A stretch of DNA of 64,000 nt from an uncultured Microbulbifer sp. (GCF_947504145.1 NZ_CANNGQ010000001.1:558001-622000), one strand, 5' to 3'; positions 46,622 to 58,537 are shown, counted from the stretch's first letter. The notes: generated by a model from the letters alone, not told the origin. Numbers and translations: made by a program.

Positions 46622-46697
46622 TGGCTCCGCCTGCTGGGCTCGAACCAGCGACCCAATGATTAACAGTCATTTGCTCTACCAACTGAGCTAAGGCGGA
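46622..46697 (-). tRNA. tRNA-Asn (anticodon GTT)
   Basis: The 76-base minus-strand gene folds as a full cloverleaf: TCCGCCT pairs with AGGCGGA, the discriminator is G and CCA is encoded. The anticodon GTT is at 46662-46664 (complement). The T-loop GGTTCGAGCC is intact. Confidence 0.97.
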
Positions 46698-46745
46698 ACT
46701 GTATATCTGCTCGGTTGCGTATGTGCTCCCGTTCAGATGGCGCGT

Positions 46746-46774
46746 ATCTTATATAGCGCCTTGGGGGAGGTCAA
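46746..46774 (-). promoter_or_regulatory. sigma-70 promoter for tRNA-Asn
   Basis: On the minus strand TTGACC (46774-46769) and TAAGAT (46751-46746) are 17 bases apart, followed by a GC-rich discriminator (ACGCGCC) typical of stringently controlled stable RNA promoters. Confidence 0.75.
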
Positions 46775-46933
46775 CCCCTTTTTTCAAAAATAACTCATTG
46801 ATTTTGCAGTGTTTATTTTCTCGCCGGGCATGGGCTTGGCAAGGCGGATATTTGTCGTGCAGCGGTTAGTCCGCCTACAATTCTTCCTCAGGAGTGCGAC
46901 TGTCGCACTGAGTAGATTTAGAGTAGACCCTTA

Positions 46934-48946
46934 ATGGAAACGCGGCCATTCGAAGTAGTGAGCAAGTATGAGCCGGCGGGTGATCAGCCCGCTGCCATCG
47001 AATCTCTGGTAGAGGGGGTTGGCGACGGCCTGGCGCACCAGACCCTACTCGGGGTGACCGGGTCCGGTAAGACCTTCACCATGGCCAATGTCATTGCCCG
47101 GGTGCAGCGTCCCGCGATTGTAATGGCACACAACAAAACGCTGGCAGCCCAGCTCTACGGCGAGCTCAAGGAGTTCTTCCCGCGCAATGCCGTGGAGTAC
47201 TTCGTTTCCTATTACGACTATTACCAGCCGGAAGCCTACGTGCCTTCGTCGGATACCTTTATCGAGAAGGACGCCTCGGTCAACGAGCATATCGAGCAGA
47301 TGCGCCTATCGGCCACCAAGGCGCTGATCGAGCGCAAAGACGTTATCGTGGTGGCAACGGTGTCGGCCATCTACGGTCTGGGGGACCCGGACAAATACCT
47401 CAAGATGGTGTTGCACCTGGATCGCGGCGATATCGTCGATCAGCGCACCATTCTGCGTCGACTGGCGGAACTGCAGTACACCCGCAATGATGCGGATTTT
47501 CGGCGCGCCACCTACCGGGTGCGCGGCGATATCATCGATATCTACCCGGCAGACTCCGACCTGGAAGCAGTCCGCCTTTCGCTGTTTGATGAGGAGATCG
47601 AAGAGATCACTCTGTTCGATCCGCTTACCGGCGAGGTGCTGCACAAGGTTCCCCGCATCACCATTTTTCCCAAGTCCCACTACGTGACCCCGCGCGAAAC
47701 CATCGTTAAAGCCATCGACCAGATCAAGGACGAGTTGGAGGAGCGGCTAAAGCAGTTGCGGGACAACAACAAGTTGCTGGAAGCTCAGCGTCTGGAGCAG
47801 CGTACCCGCTACGACCTGGAGATGATGCAGGAGCTGGGTTACTGCAACGGGGTGGAAAACTATTCGCGCTATCTGTCCGGTCGGGATTCCGGGCAGCCAC
47901 CGCCCACCCTGTTCGATTACCTGCCGCACGATGCTCTGCTGTTTGTCGACGAGAGCCACGTAACCGTACCCCAGATTGGCGGCATGTACCGCGGTGACCG
48001 CTCGCGTAAAGAAACGCTGGTGGAGTACGGCTTCCGCTTGCCGTCGGCGCTGGATAACCGCCCGATGAAATTTGAAGAGTGGGAGAGGTTGTCGCCACAA
48101 ACCATTTTTGTTTCTGCAACACCGGGCAAGTACGAGGCCGAGCACGCCGGTGCCGTCGTAGAGCAGGTGGTGCGTCCCACCGGGTTGGTGGATCCAGTGG
48201 TGGAGGTGCGCCCTGCGGCTACGCAAGTTGACGATGCACTCTCCGAGATTCACCGCTGTGTCGCCAAAGATCAGCGGGTGTTGATCACCGTGCTTACCAA
48301 GCGCATGGCAGAAGATCTTACCGAATATCTGAGTGACAGCGGTGTGCGCGTCCGCTATTTACACTCGGATATCGACACGGTGGAGCGGGTGGAGATTATT
48401 CGCGACCTGCGTATCGGTGAGTTTGATGTGCTGGTTGGGATCAACCTGCTGCGGGAAGGGTTGGATATGCCCGAGGTGTCCCTGGTGGCCATCTTTGATG
48501 CGGACAAGGAGGGTTTCCTGCGCTCGGACCGCTCACTTATCCAGACCATCGGCCGCGCCGCCCGGCACCTGGAGGGTAAGGCGATCCTGTATGCGGATCG
48601 CATCACTGACTCGATGCAGCGGGCGCTGGATGAAACCCAGCGGCGCCGCGAAAAGCAGTTGGCACATAACGCAGAGCGCGGGATTACCCCCAAGGGTATT
48701 TTCAAAAGTGTTGCCGACATCATGGAGGGTGCTATCGCGCCCGGTGTGCCGGCTCGCGGCCGCCGCAAAGTGGCGGAGAAGGGTGGAGCTTACAAAGCCG
48801 ATCAGAAGCCGCTGACGGATCAGCAGCGCTGGGCCAGAATCGAAGAGCTGGAAGAGCAGATGTATCAGCACGCCAAAAACCTCGAATTTGAGGCCGCCGC
48901 CAAATTGCGCGATGAAATTACCAAGCTCAAAGAGTCGGCACCCTAG
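46934..48946 (+). CDS. uvrB: excinuclease ABC subunit B
   Basis: This 670-residue helicase-like protein acts with UvrA and UvrC in nucleotide excision repair. Walker [10 protein letters not shown] lies at 40-48, the beta-hairpin [15 protein letters not shown] near 95, [20 protein letters not shown] in the middle, QTIGRAARH near 545, and a C-terminal UVR domain ([19 protein letters not shown]) that contacts UvrC. Length is normal. No LexA-like box was noticed in the 236 bases upstream, but I did not exclude one. Confidence 0.98.
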   Translation: METRPFEVVSKYEPAGDQPAAIESLVEGVGDGLAHQTLLGVTGSGKTFTMANVIARVQRPAIVMAHNKTLAAQLYGELKEFFPRNAVEYFVSYYDYYQPEAYVPSSDTFIEKDASVNEHIEQMRLSATKALIERKDVIVVATVSAIYGLGDPDKYLKMVLHLDRGDIVDQRTILRRLAELQYTRNDADFRRATYRVRGDIIDIYPADSDLEAVRLSLFDEEIEEITLFDPLTGEVLHKVPRITIFPKSHYVTPRETIVKAIDQIKDELEERLKQLRDNNKLLEAQRLEQRTRYDLEMMQELGYCNGVENYSRYLSGRDSGQPPPTLFDYLPHDALLFVDESHVTVPQIGGMYRGDRSRKETLVEYGFRLPSALDNRPMKFEEWERLSPQTIFVSATPGKYEAEHAGAVVEQVVRPTGLVDPVVEVRPAATQVDDALSEIHRCVAKDQRVLITVLTKRMAEDLTEYLSDSGVRVRYLHSDIDTVERVEIIRDLRIGEFDVLVGINLLREGLDMPEVSLVAIFDADKEGFLRSDRSLIQTIGRAARHLEGKAILYADRITDSMQRALDETQRRREKQLAHNAERGITPKGIFKSVADIMEGAIAPGVPARGRRKVAEKGGAYKADQKPLTDQQRWARIEELEEQMYQHAKNLEFEAAAKLRDEITKLKESAP

Positions 48947-48966
48947 GGGGAAGGGGGCGCTGCGGA

Positions 48967-49929
48967 TTACTGGTTCGGCGAAGGGTTGGGCTCCACGACT
49001 TTTGGTTGTGGAGCCTGCTTCAACAGCAGCAGGCTGCCGATGATGATCGCCATGCCCATCAGGTGGTATGCCGTAAAGGGTTCACCCAAAATCAGTGCTG
49101 CGGCAATCAGGGTGACAACTGGGCCAGATGTGCCGATGGCGCCGGTAGATGCCGAGCCAATCTGCAGGATGGCGGCGCTCATCATCAGTGATGGCACTAC
49201 AGTGCAAAGAAAGGCGACCGCCAGCGCGTAGCCGTATACCGGCCATGGTTGTTGCAGGCGCGACCAGTCCCCCTGGATGGCAAAGTGCACAGCAATGGCA
49301 GCGCTCGCCGCCATCATTGCCAGCGCGGTGAACTGCCTGCTTCCCAGTGTCTTGATCACTTTTTCACTGAATGCCACATACAGTGCAAAACTGAACGCAC
49401 TGCCAAACGTTAGCAGGGCGCCCCAGCTGATGCCGTCCAGATTTACCCAGGGTGGTGTGGCCACGCCGGTGCTGAAATTCTGATCCTGCCAGTAAATCAA
49501 CAGAATCCCGCCGTAGGCACCGGCCAGGCACATTAGCTGTCGGGGTGATACTTTTTTGCCGAGAAACAGCCAGCCTAGAATCAATACCAGCGTGGGATAC
49601 AGGTAAATGATCAGGCGCTCGAAATTGGCGCTGATATAGCGCAACCCCTGTAGGTCCAGGAAGCTGGCCAGGTAGTAGCTGCAAAGCCCCAGTACAATGG
49701 TGATCAGCAGATTGCGGCCACTTACCGGTTGCCACTGTCCGCGGCTGCACAGCAGTACAAGGATCGCAATATAGAAAGGCAGTGCCAGCGCCATTCGCAG
49801 CAGGATAAATGTCTCTACCTCGACGCCGTAGCGGTAGGCGAGTTTGATAAAGATGGCTTTGATGGAGAAGAGGGCGGCTGCGCCCAGGGCCAGCAGGAAG
49901 CCGCTGCTGGCGATCGGTGAGGTGCTCAT
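48967..49929 (-). CDS. EamA/DMT family transporter
   Basis: From the ATG at 49929, preceded by AAGGATTTT, the product has 320 residues with ten predicted membrane helices in two EamA repeats (for example LLALGAAALFSIKAIFIKLA near the start and GTSGPVVTLIAAALILGEPF in the second repeat). The upstream frame to 50145 has no membrane character and is rejected. Such carriers export metabolites or amino acids; the substrate is unknown. It is convergent with uvrB and appears monocistronic. Confidence 0.87.
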   Translation of the reverse strand: MSTSPIASSGFLLALGAAALFSIKAIFIKLAYRYGVEVETFILLRMALALPFYIAILVLLCSRGQWQPVSGRNLLITIVLGLCSYYLASFLDLQGLRYISANFERLIIYLYPTLVLILGWLFLGKKVSPRQLMCLAGAYGGILLIYWQDQNFSTGVATPPWVNLDGISWGALLTFGSAFSFALYVAFSEKVIKTLGSRQFTALAMMAASAAIAVHFAIQGDWSRLQQPWPVYGYALAVAFLCTVVPSLMMSAAILQIGSASTGAIGTSGPVVTLIAAALILGEPFTAYHLMGMAIIIGSLLLLKQAPQPKVVEPNPSPNQ

Positions 49930-50170
49930 AAAATCCTTCGGGAACCACTTTGAGAGACCAGGCGCGCGCGGGCAGCAGTGGGGTCGCCGCGGCGTTGACC
50001 TGGCGCTGCGTCCTGCAGCTGGGCCACGATACCCCAAGTGCTTGATTGGCGGAAATGTTTTCTGATTTGAGCGGTTGAAAAGCCCAAAAGCCGGTGATAA
50101 AGTTCGCCTCCTTCGCAGCGGGGCTGTGCGCCATGAAAGTCTCATGGGTTCCCCTAGTCTGCAACACCAT

Positions 50171-50247
<77 letters not shown>

Positions 50248-50368
50248 GTTTCTCACGAGTTTTTTCATCTATTCTGATCTGACTCGTTCCGGGCTCAAGC
50301 CCAAATCTCACACACTGTGAATCACGCGGTCTTTCGTAGGGGTCGCCACTGATAGAAAAGGAAGTGCA

Positions 50369-52303
50369 ATGCCTGTTGTCACCCTCCCTGACGGTTCCCG
50401 TCGCGAATTCTCCCATTCTGTATCTGTGTTCGACGTTGCCAATGATATTGGCCCTGGTCTGGCGAAAGCTGCGCTGGCGGGTGTCGTAGACGGCAAGGAA
50501 GTGGATACCAGTTATGTGATCGATCAAGACACCGATCTTGCGATCGTGACCGAGCGCCAGCCAGAAGGCCTGGAGATTATTCGTCACTCCACCGCGCACC
50601 TGCTGGCCCAGGCGGTCAAGCAGCTCTATCCCGGTGCCCAGGTCACAATTGGCCCGGTGATCGAAGATGGCTTCTATTACGATTTTGCCTACGAGCGCCA
50701 GTTCACCCCGGAAGATCTCGAGAAGATCGAGCAGCGCATGAACGAGCTGGCCAAGGAAGATCTTCCGGTCAGTCGCCGTCTGTTGCCCCGCGATGACGCG
50801 GTCAAATACTTCCGTGAGATGGGTGAGGAATACAAGGCGGAGATCATCGCCAGCATCCCCACCAACGAAGATATCTCCCTGTATCGTCAGGGCGACTTTG
50901 AAGACCTGTGCCGAGGCCCCCATGTGCCGTCTACTGGCAAGCTGAAGGCCTTCAAACTGACCAAAGTAGCCGGTGCCTACTGGCGCGGCGACGCCAAGAA
51001 CGAAATGCTGACTCGCGTATACGGCACGGCCTGGGCCAACAAGAAAGAGCTCAAGGCCTACCTGCACCGCATTGCCGAGGCGGAAAAGCGCGACCATCGC
51101 AAGCTGGCGAAGAAGTTTGACCTGTTCCATATTCAGGAAGAGGCGCCGGGCATGGTGTTCTGGCATCCCAATGGCTGGACTGTGTACAGCACCATTGAGC
51201 ACTACATGCGCGAGCGTCAGCGCGAGCGTGGCTATAAAGAGATCAAGACCCCGCAGTTGGTGGACTTTTCTCTGTGGCAGAAGTCCGGTCACGCCGACAA
51301 GTTTGGCGACGACATGTTTACCCTGGAAAGCGAAGACCGCCAGTTTGCGATCAAGCCCATGAATTGCCCGTGTCACGTGCAGGTGTTCAATCAGGGCCTG
51401 CGTAGCTACCGCGATCTGCCGCTGCGCCTGGCGGAATTTGGCTCCTGTCACCGCAGCGAGCCATCTGGTTCTCTGCACGGCCTGATGCGCGTGCGCGGTT
51501 TTGTGCAGGACGATGGCCACATCTTCTGTACCGAAAACCAGATCCAGTCCGAAGTGTCCGAATTCATGGACCTGCTGCACGCGGTCTATAAAGACTTCGG
51601 CTTCGAAGAAGTGATCTATCGTTTATCTACCCGTCCGGAGCAGCGCGTCGGTTCCGATGAAAGTTGGGACAAGGCGGAAAAAGCGCTGGCGGACGCGCTG
51701 AATGCGGCCGACCTGCCGTGGGAAGAGCTGCCGGGTGAGGGCGCCTTCTACGGGCCCAAGATTGAGTTCTCCCTGAAGGATTGTCTCGGTCGGGTCTGGC
51801 AGTGCGGTACCATTCAGGTGGACTTCTCCATGCCGGGCCGCCTGGAAGCGCAATATGTGTCGGAAGATGGTTCCCGCCAGACTCCGGTCATGCTGCACCG
51901 TGCGACTCTCGGGTCATTCGAGCGCTTCATCGGTATTCTGATCGAGAACTATGAGGGCGCCTTCCCGACCTGGCTGGCGCCGCAGCAGGTGGCGGTGTTG
52001 AATATCACTGATCGCCAGTCTGAATATTGCCGGAATCTCGAGTCCAAGCTGGGGGCGGAAGGCTTCCGTGCCGCTGCCGACTTGAGAAACGAGAAGATCG
52101 GCTTTAAAATCCGCGAGCACACGCTTCAGCGTGTTCCTTATCTGCTGGTAATCGGCGATAAGGAAGTGGAAAATCAGACGGTCGCCGTGCGGACACGTAG
52201 CGGTGAGGACCTCGGTACAATGACTTATGAGTCATTCCTTGAGGTTCTCCAGCAGGACGTGGATCGCCGCGGCCGTTCGTCTATTGAAGGTGCAGCAGAA
52301 TAA
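50369..52303 (+). CDS. thrS: threonyl-tRNA synthetase
   Basis: This 644-residue class II synthetase has the N-terminal TGS domain (1-62), the editing domain with [16 protein letters not shown], a catalytic core with [12 protein letters not shown] (Zn ligand Cys), [20 protein letters not shown] and [19 protein letters not shown], and a C-terminal anticodon domain. AAAAGGAAG precedes the ATG. It begins the conserved thrS-infC-rpmI-rplT-pheST-ihfA series. Any autoregulatory operator in the 121-base leader was not recognised. Confidence 0.98.
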   Translation: MPVVTLPDGSRREFSHSVSVFDVANDIGPGLAKAALAGVVDGKEVDTSYVIDQDTDLAIVTERQPEGLEIIRHSTAHLLAQAVKQLYPGAQVTIGPVIEDGFYYDFAYERQFTPEDLEKIEQRMNELAKEDLPVSRRLLPRDDAVKYFREMGEEYKAEIIASIPTNEDISLYRQGDFEDLCRGPHVPSTGKLKAFKLTKVAGAYWRGDAKNEMLTRVYGTAWANKKELKAYLHRIAEAEKRDHRKLAKKFDLFHIQEEAPGMVFWHPNGWTVYSTIEHYMRERQRERGYKEIKTPQLVDFSLWQKSGHADKFGDDMFTLESEDRQFAIKPMNCPCHVQVFNQGLRSYRDLPLRLAEFGSCHRSEPSGSLHGLMRVRGFVQDDGHIFCTENQIQSEVSEFMDLLHAVYKDFGFEEVIYRLSTRPEQRVGSDESWDKAEKALADALNAADLPWEELPGEGAFYGPKIEFSLKDCLGRVWQCGTIQVDFSMPGRLEAQYVSEDGSRQTPVMLHRATLGSFERFIGILIENYEGAFPTWLAPQQVAVLNITDRQSEYCRNLESKLGAEGFRAAADLRNEKIGFKIREHTLQRVPYLLVIGDKEVENQTVAVRTRSGEDLGTMTYESFLEVLQQDVDRRGRSSIEGAAE

Positions 52304-52346
52304 GCACCCAGGTAGGCACTTTTATTAATTACCGGAGACGAGTGTT

Positions 52347-52886
52347 ATTAAACGAGATATGAAAGGACGGTCCAAAAAGGCCCGCATCAACGATCAGATC
52401 GAAGCTTCTCAACTGCGATTGATTGGTGCGGATGGCGAACAGGTCGGTATTGTAACTTTGGAAGAGGCGCTGGAAGCAGCGCAAAAGGCCAGCCTGGATC
52501 TCGTTGAAATTGCATCGGACTCCGATCCCATCGTCTGTAAAATCATGGACTATGGTAAGCACATTTTTGAGGCCAAGAAGGCCAAAAATGCGGCTAAAAA
52601 GAAACAGAAGCAGCAGCAGATCAAGGAAATGAAGTTCCGTCCCGGTACTGATATCGGTGACTATCAGATCAAGCTGCGCAACCTGACCCGCTTCCTGGAA
52701 GCCGGGGACAAGGCAAAAGTATCCCTGCGCTTCCGCGGCCGTGAAATGGCTCACCAGGAGCTGGGGATGGAAATGATGCAGCGCATCGAGAAAGATCTCG
52801 AGGAGCTGGGTACTGTGGAGCAGCGGCCCAAGATGGAAGGCCGCCTGATGATTATGGTTATCGCTCCCAGTAAAAAGAAAAAGTAA
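52347..52886 (+). CDS. infC: translation initiation factor IF-3 (ATT start)
   Basis: The start is taken as ATT at 52347, nine bases after GGAG, giving [20 protein letters not shown], as in other gammaproteobacteria where the AUU start lets IF-3 repress its own translation. ATG at 52359 is the first conventional start, but has poorer spacing. The 179-residue product has the N-terminal domain ([37 protein letters not shown]), a basic linker, and the C-terminal domain with [21 protein letters not shown]. It follows thrS closely. Confidence 0.95.
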   Translation: MKRDMKGRSKKARINDQIEASQLRLIGADGEQVGIVTLEEALEAAQKASLDLVEIASDSDPIVCKIMDYGKHIFEAKKAKNAAKKKQKQQQIKEMKFRPGTDIGDYQIKLRNLTRFLEAGDKAKVSLRFRGREMAHQELGMEMMQRIEKDLEELGTVEQRPKMEGRLMIMVIAPSKKKK

Positions 52887-52960
52887 GACCCGGATATTCG
52901 TATCTGAGTCTTCTTTTCGGGAAGTGATCGGGCGACGGCTGCCTTCTCACTCCCGCAAGT

Positions 52961-52976
52961 CACCCCTTTTGGGGTG
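52961..52976 (+). promoter_or_regulatory. hairpin in the infC-rpmI gap, possible L20 leader element
   Basis: CACCCC pairs with GGGGTG around TTTT within the 148-base infC-rpmI gap. In related bacteria L20 binds RNA here and represses rpmI-rplT. The full pseudoknot was not traced, and no T-run follows. Confidence 0.35.
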
Positions 52977-53034
52977 GCCAATATCAACGTAGGCGTCTGC
53001 TTGCAGGCGAACCTAAAACTATTTGGAGTACAAA

Positions 53035-53229
53035 ATGCCGAAAGCAAAAGTACATTCTGGCGCTGCCAAGCGCTTCAAGAAGACCGCTTCGGGCTACAAG
53101 CACAAGCACGCGAACAAGAGCCACATCCTCACCAAGATGACCACCAAGCGTAAGCGTCAGCTGCGCGGCACTCAGCTTATGAATAAGTCTGACGCCACCC
53201 TGGTCGATCGTATGTTGCGCGCCAAGTAA
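53035..53229 (+). CDS. rpmI: 50S ribosomal protein L35
   Basis: The 64-residue basic protein [20 protein letters not shown] with [14 protein letters not shown] and RKRQLRGT is standard L35. TTGGAG precedes the ATG at 53035; an in-frame start at 53023 is not used. It is followed by rplT after 36 bases and is probably cotranslated with it under L20 control. Confidence 0.97.
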   Translation: MPKAKVHSGAAKRFKKTASGYKHKHANKSHILTKMTTKRKRQLRGTQLMNKSDATLVDRMLRAK

Positions 53230-53265
53230 TTGGCTGCACCGGTAAAGGTTTAAGAGGATAGTTAT

Positions 53266-53625
53266 ATGGCCCGTGTAAAACGTGGTGTAGTGGCGCGTCG
53301 TAGTCACAAGAAAATTCTGAAGCAGGCTAAAGGTTATTACGGTGCACGTTCGCGTGTATTCCGCGTAGCCAAGCAGGCAGTCATCAAAGCTGGTCAGTAC
53401 GCTTACCGCGACCGTCGCGTTAAGAAGCGTAACTTCCGCGCACTGTGGATCACGCGTATCAACGCGCAATCCCGCGCTGAAGGCCTGAGCTACAGCCGAC
53501 TGATTGCTGGCCTGAAGAAGGCGGATATCGCACTGGATCGCCGTGTTCTGGCTGATCTGGCGGTATACGATAAAGCCGCTTTTGCTGCCGTAGTTGAAAA
53601 AGCCAAGGCAGCCCTGGCCGCTTAA
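53266..53625 (+). CDS. rplT: 50S ribosomal protein L20
   Basis: The 119-residue protein starts [20 protein letters not shown], continues [19 protein letters not shown] and ends with the usual helical domain ([17 protein letters not shown]). L20 is an early assembly protein and known translational repressor of the rpmI-rplT unit. A strong terminator follows. Confidence 0.98.
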   Translation: MARVKRGVVARRSHKKILKQAKGYYGARSRVFRVAKQAVIKAGQYAYRDRRVKKRNFRALWITRINAQSRAEGLSYSRLIAGLKKADIALDRRVLADLAVYDKAAFAAVVEKAKAALAA

Positions 53626-53675
53626 TTAGCGCCTGCAGAATAAATCGGCCCGCAAGGGCGGATTTGTGCTTAAAG

Positions 53676-53713
53676 AATAGGGAAGGGCTGTTTGGCTCTT
53701 CCCTATTTTTTTT
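53676..53713 (+). terminator. Rho-independent terminator after rplT
   Basis: AATAGGGAAGGGC pairs with GCTCTTCCCTATT around a 6-base loop with one G-U pair, then eight T. Confidence 0.93.
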
Positions 53714-53825
53714 ATCGGCGCTAACTGGGTTGGTCAGCCGGTCACATACGAATTTTTGACACGGCGGACTGCAATGATCTGCCGTGTTCCCAAGCAGTTG
53801 TTCCTGAACAAGTGTTTCAAAATAA

Positions 53826-54896
<1,071 letters not shown>

Positions 54897-54954
54897 ATAG
54901 CGAACAACGAACGCACGTAAGGTGCCGTAAAGAATTCAGAATTAGAGAAAGACT

Positions 54955-57345
54955 ATGAAATTCAGCAACGCCTGGTTACGGGAGTGGGTAAACCCGGACC
55001 TGACAGCACAGCAGCTGGCCGACCAGATCACCATGGCGGGCCTGGAAGTCGACGCCGTAGAACCGGTTGCCGGCACATTCTCTGGCGTAGTCGTCGGTGA
55101 AATCGTCGCCTGTGAGCAACACCCGGACGCCGATAAGCTCCGTGTGTGTAAAGTAAAAGGACACCCGGAAGGAGAGGTGCAGGTAGTGTGTGGCGCACCC
55201 AATGCGCGCACCGGCATCAAGATTCCATTTGCCCTGGTAGGCGCCAAACTGCCCGGCGATTTTAAAATCAAAAAAGCCAAACTGCGCGGAGTGGAAAGCT
55301 TCGGCATGCTGTGCGCCCAGACCGAACTGGAACTGGGTGACGACAGCGATGGTATCTGGGAGCTGCCGGAAGATGCCGTTACGGGCACCGACCTGCGCGA
55401 ATACCTGCAGCTAGACGACAGTACCATCGAAGTCGACCTGACCCCGAACCGCTCCGACTGCCTCGGCGTCGCCGGTATCGCTCGCGAAGTCGGCGTACTG
55501 AACCGCTGCGAAGTCACCGAGCCGGCCATTGAACCGGTAGCACCGGCCATCGACGACAGCCTGCAGGTTTCCCTGCTGGCCGAGGAGGCCTGCCCGCGCT
55601 ACGTGGGTCGTGTGATTCGCAATATCAATATCGATGCAGTAACCCCTTTGTGGATGCAGGAGCGCCTGCGCCGCAGCGGTGTGCGCAGTATCGACCCGGT
55701 AGTAGACGTAACCAACTATGTGCTGCTCGAGTTGGGTCAGCCCATGCACGCGTTTGACCTCGCCAAGCTGAACGGCGGTATCAAAGTGCGTATGGCAGAG
55801 CAGGGCGAAAAGCTCACCCTGCTGGACGAGCAGGAAGTGGAGCTGAAAGCCGACACTCTGCTGATCGCGGACGAGAAAGGCCCGCTGGCTATCGCCGGTA
55901 TCATGGGTGGCCTGCACTCCTCCGTCACCAAAGCCACCAAAGACATCTTCCTGGAGAGTGCTTTTTTCAGCCCGCTGGCCATCGCCGGTAAAGCGCGCTC
56001 CTACGGTCTGCACACGGATTCCTCTCACCGCTACGAGCGCGGCGTGGACTACCGCCTGCAGGAAAAAGCCATCGAGCGCGCCACCCAGCTCTTGCTGGAC
56101 ATTGTCGGCGGCGAACCTGGCCCGGTACACCTGCGTGAAGTGACCGAGGCCATGCCGGCCGAGCGTCGTATCACCCTGCGTCGTCAGCGCGTGAGCGGTG
56201 GTCTCGGTATCGAAATGAGCGATGCCGAGATCGTCGAGATCATCACTCGCCTGGGCCTGGAAAAAATTGGCGAAGACACCGAAGGTTGGACCTTCCTGGT
56301 GCCCAGCTTCCGTTTCGATATCGCCATCGAATCTGATCTGCTGGAAGAGTTGGCCCGGGTATATGGCTACAACCGCATCCCCAGCATCAGCCTGAAGGCG
56401 TCTCTGGATATCGTGCCCCGCGCAGAAGCCCATGTGGCTCAGTCACGGCTTGAGCAGACCCTGCTGGCGCGCGGTTATCAAGAAGCCATTACCTTCAGTT
56501 TTATCGACCGCGAAGCCTCCGCCAAATTCGAGCCAGAAGTAGACCCCGTCGCTCTGCAGAACCCCATCAGTGCAGAGCTTGCGGTGATGCGCCCAACCCT
56601 GATGGCGGGCCTGGTAAAAACCCTGCAGTACAACCTCAACCGTCAGCAGGACCGCTTGCGCCTGTTCGAAACCGGCCTGCGATTTGTTCCAGGTAGCGAC
56701 GCTTCCCGGGAGCAGTTGCAGCAGGAGCGCATGATTGCCGGCTTGATTTACGGTACCCGCCAGCCCGAAGGCTGGACCGGATCCAAGGATCTGGTGGACT
56801 TCTACGACATCAAAGCGGATGTGGAAGCCCTGCTGGAGCACTACGACGCCCAGGGCGAGTTTACCTTTGCGCCCGCCAAACACCCGGCACTGCACCCCGG
56901 CCAGTGTGCCGAGCTGCAGCGCAACGGCAAGCCCGTTGGCGTACTGGGCGCTCTGCATCCGGAGCTGCAAAAGGCCTACGACCTGCCGAAGGGCACTTTC
57001 CTGTTTGAATTGAGCTTGGATGGCTTGGGGCAAGCGGTCATTCCTGCCTTTGCTCCACTGTCCAAGTTCCCTGAAGTGCGTCGCGATCTGGCTGTACTGG
57101 CCGATGTGGACACCCCGGTCGGCCAGTTGGCTGAATCAGCAGTCAAGGCGGCTGGTGAATTTTTGACAGACTTCAACATTTTTGACGTCTATCAGGGCAA
57201 AGGCATTGATTTTAATAGAAAAAGTGTCGCCATGGGCTTGACCTTTCAGCATCCCTCGCGCACCCTTAACGACGAAGAAATCAATGCCGCCGTGCAAGCG
57301 GTTGTTTCTGAACTAGAACAAAAATACAACGCCAGCCTGCGCTGA
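54955..57345 (+). CDS. pheT: phenylalanyl-tRNA synthetase beta subunit
   Basis: The 796-residue subunit begins MKFSNAWLREWVNPDLTAQQ. It has the OB-fold tRNA-binding domain (VVVGEIVACEQHPDADKLRV), the B3/B4 editing part, B5 domain, a catalytic-like core (VYGYNRIPS, QNPISAELAVMRPTLMAGL), and the C-terminal anticodon-binding B8 domain with GKSVAMGLTFQHPSRTLND-like sequence. It lies 58 bases after pheS. Confidence 0.98.
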   Translation: MKFSNAWLREWVNPDLTAQQLADQITMAGLEVDAVEPVAGTFSGVVVGEIVACEQHPDADKLRVCKVKGHPEGEVQVVCGAPNARTGIKIPFALVGAKLPGDFKIKKAKLRGVESFGMLCAQTELELGDDSDGIWELPEDAVTGTDLREYLQLDDSTIEVDLTPNRSDCLGVAGIAREVGVLNRCEVTEPAIEPVAPAIDDSLQVSLLAEEACPRYVGRVIRNINIDAVTPLWMQERLRRSGVRSIDPVVDVTNYVLLELGQPMHAFDLAKLNGGIKVRMAEQGEKLTLLDEQEVELKADTLLIADEKGPLAIAGIMGGLHSSVTKATKDIFLESAFFSPLAIAGKARSYGLHTDSSHRYERGVDYRLQEKAIERATQLLLDIVGGEPGPVHLREVTEAMPAERRITLRRQRVSGGLGIEMSDAEIVEIITRLGLEKIGEDTEGWTFLVPSFRFDIAIESDLLEELARVYGYNRIPSISLKASLDIVPRAEAHVAQSRLEQTLLARGYQEAITFSFIDREASAKFEPEVDPVALQNPISAELAVMRPTLMAGLVKTLQYNLNRQQDRLRLFETGLRFVPGSDASREQLQQERMIAGLIYGTRQPEGWTGSKDLVDFYDIKADVEALLEHYDAQGEFTFAPAKHPALHPGQCAELQRNGKPVGVLGALHPELQKAYDLPKGTFLFELSLDGLGQAVIPAFAPLSKFPEVRRDLAVLADVDTPVGQLAESAVKAAGEFLTDFNIFDVYQGKGIDFNRKSVAMGLTFQHPSRTLNDEEINAAVQAVVSELEQKYNASLR

Positions 57346-57353
57346 TTCGGTAA

Positions 57354-57396
57354 ACGCTCCGGGATACGCAGGCTGATGCGCGTATCCCGAGAGCGT
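57354..57396. other. long hairpin between pheT and ihfA
   Basis: ACGCTC plus CGGGATACGC (57354-57369) pairs with GCGTATCCCG (57380-57389), a single bulged A, and GAGCGT (57391-57396), a 16-bp stem. There is no T-run. It may be a processing or stability element, or an ihfA control site. Confidence 0.6.
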
Positions 57397-57477
57397 CTGC
57401 CTCCGGGTTCCAAGCCAACGCGGTACCAGGCTTAATAACCGGGAGTCGACGCCTCTGAATCTGTTGGGCAGGAACCA

Positions 57478-57783
57478 ATGACAGAGGCACTGACCAAAGC
57501 CGGGCTCGCCGAGAAGTTGTACGAAGAGCTGGGTTTCAACAAGCGCGAAGCTAAAGAAATCGTCGAATATTTCTTCGAGGAAATTCGCAACGCCCTTGAA
57601 AATAACGAGCAGGTCAAACTGTCGGGTTTTGGCAATTTCGATCTGCGTGACAAAAGCCAGCGCCCGGGAAGGAATCCCAAGACTGGTGAAGAAATCCCCA
57701 TTTCCGCGAGAAGGGTCGTTACCTTCAAGCCGGGGCAAAAACTCAAGGCACGAGTAGAAGAAGATGCTGGAAGCGAGTCATAA
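57478..57783 (+). CDS. ihfA: integration host factor subunit alpha
   Basis: The 101-residue protein begins [20 protein letters not shown], has [19 protein letters not shown] with the intercalating Pro arm, and [17 protein letters not shown]. It pairs with IhfB. The pheT-ihfA-merR order is conserved. Its 3' end overlaps the MerR-type gene by 20 bases. Confidence 0.97.
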   Translation: MTEALTKAGLAEKLYEELGFNKREAKEIVEYFFEEIRNALENNEQVKLSGFGNFDLRDKSQRPGRNPKTGEEIPISARRVVTFKPGQKLKARVEEDAGSES

Positions 57784-58129
57784 CAGCGAACTCCCTGTAA
57801 TCCCGGGGAAACGCTATTTCACAATTGGTGAGGTTAGCGAGCTGTGTGCAGTCAAACCTCATGTACTGCGCTACTGGGAACAGGAATTCCCACAGCTCAG
57901 CCCGGTTAAACGTCGTGGTAACCGCCGCTACTACCAACACCAGGATGTCATCCTAATACGTCAGATCCGTGCACTCTTGTATGAAGAGGGCTACACCATC
58001 GGCGGCGCCCGCCTGCAGATGGAAAGCGGCAGCTCGGAGAAAGTACAGACCGTACAGATGCAGCAGGTAATCCCACAGATGATCGCTGAGCTGGAAGGTG
58101 TACTGGAACTATTGGAGGTCGAGGCCTGA
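57764..58129 (+). CDS. MerR family transcriptional regulator (MlrA-like short form)
   Basis: The 121-residue protein has a MerR winged [23 protein letters not shown], then [20 protein letters not shown] and a dimer helix ending [13 protein letters not shown]. No C-terminal metal-binding Cys set is visible, so it is not a metal sensor. The gene always follows ihfA in this group and its target is unknown. The coding sequence begins inside ihfA, implying translational coupling. Confidence 0.92.
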   Translation: MLEASHNSELPVIPGKRYFTIGEVSELCAVKPHVLRYWEQEFPQLSPVKRRGNRRYYQHQDVILIRQIRALLYEEGYTIGGARLQMESGSSEKVQTVQMQQVIPQMIAELEGVLELLEVEA

Positions 58130-58161
58130 TTCAGGCCCGCTCAAAAAGGCGCAAAACAGAC

Positions 58162-58189
58162 TTGCATTCCCACCGTACTTCGGTATGAT
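58162..58189 (+). promoter_or_regulatory. sigma-70 promoter for tRNA-Pro
   Basis: TTGCAT (58162-58167) and TATGAT (58184-58189) are 16 bases apart with a GC-rich discriminator TTGCGCC. A leader of about 70 bases would precede the tRNA. Confidence 0.75.
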
Positions 58190-58266
58190 TTGCGCCTCAT
58201 CGCAAAGCGGTGCCCCTTATAAATCAAGCACTTACGTAACTTTTACCCCGCTTGATTTGCTCTTAT

Positions 58267-58343
58267 CGGAGTGTAGCGCAGCCTGGTAGCGCACCACACT
58301 GGGGGTGTGGTGGTCGTCGGTTCAAATCCGGCCACTCCGACCA
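58267..58343 (+). tRNA. tRNA-Pro (anticodon GGG)
   Basis: The 77-base gene has acceptor CGGAGTG pairing with CACTCCG, discriminator A, encoded CCA, and anticodon GGG at 58301-58303. tRNA 3' ends are common integration sites, but no integrase or repeated 3' end was seen downstream. A terminator follows at 58371. Confidence 0.97.
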
Positions 58344-58370
58344 TTATTCTCGTTGAATCTCAACGACTGA

Positions 58371-58398
58371 AAAGCCCGCCTGCTGAGCGGGCTTTTTT
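58371..58398 (+). terminator. Rho-independent terminator after tRNA-Pro
   Basis: AAAGCCCGC pairs with GCGGGCTTT around a 7-base loop, then a T-run. Confidence 0.92.
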
Positions 58399-58537
58399 GT
58401 GCCCGAAGTTTTAGTCCACATTGATTCCAATTATAAGGGTGAGCCAAAACGGGCTGTACAGTTGATGAAGGCTTAGTAAGTCTATTGACCTCTAAGTGCT
58501 ACAGGCGTCGCACTTATGGCGTGAAGTGCTGTGATAA

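Noticed and set aside
50248-50368. Riboswitch or T-box before thrS
   Set aside because: No recognisable T-box or tRNA-like operator elements were found in the leader.
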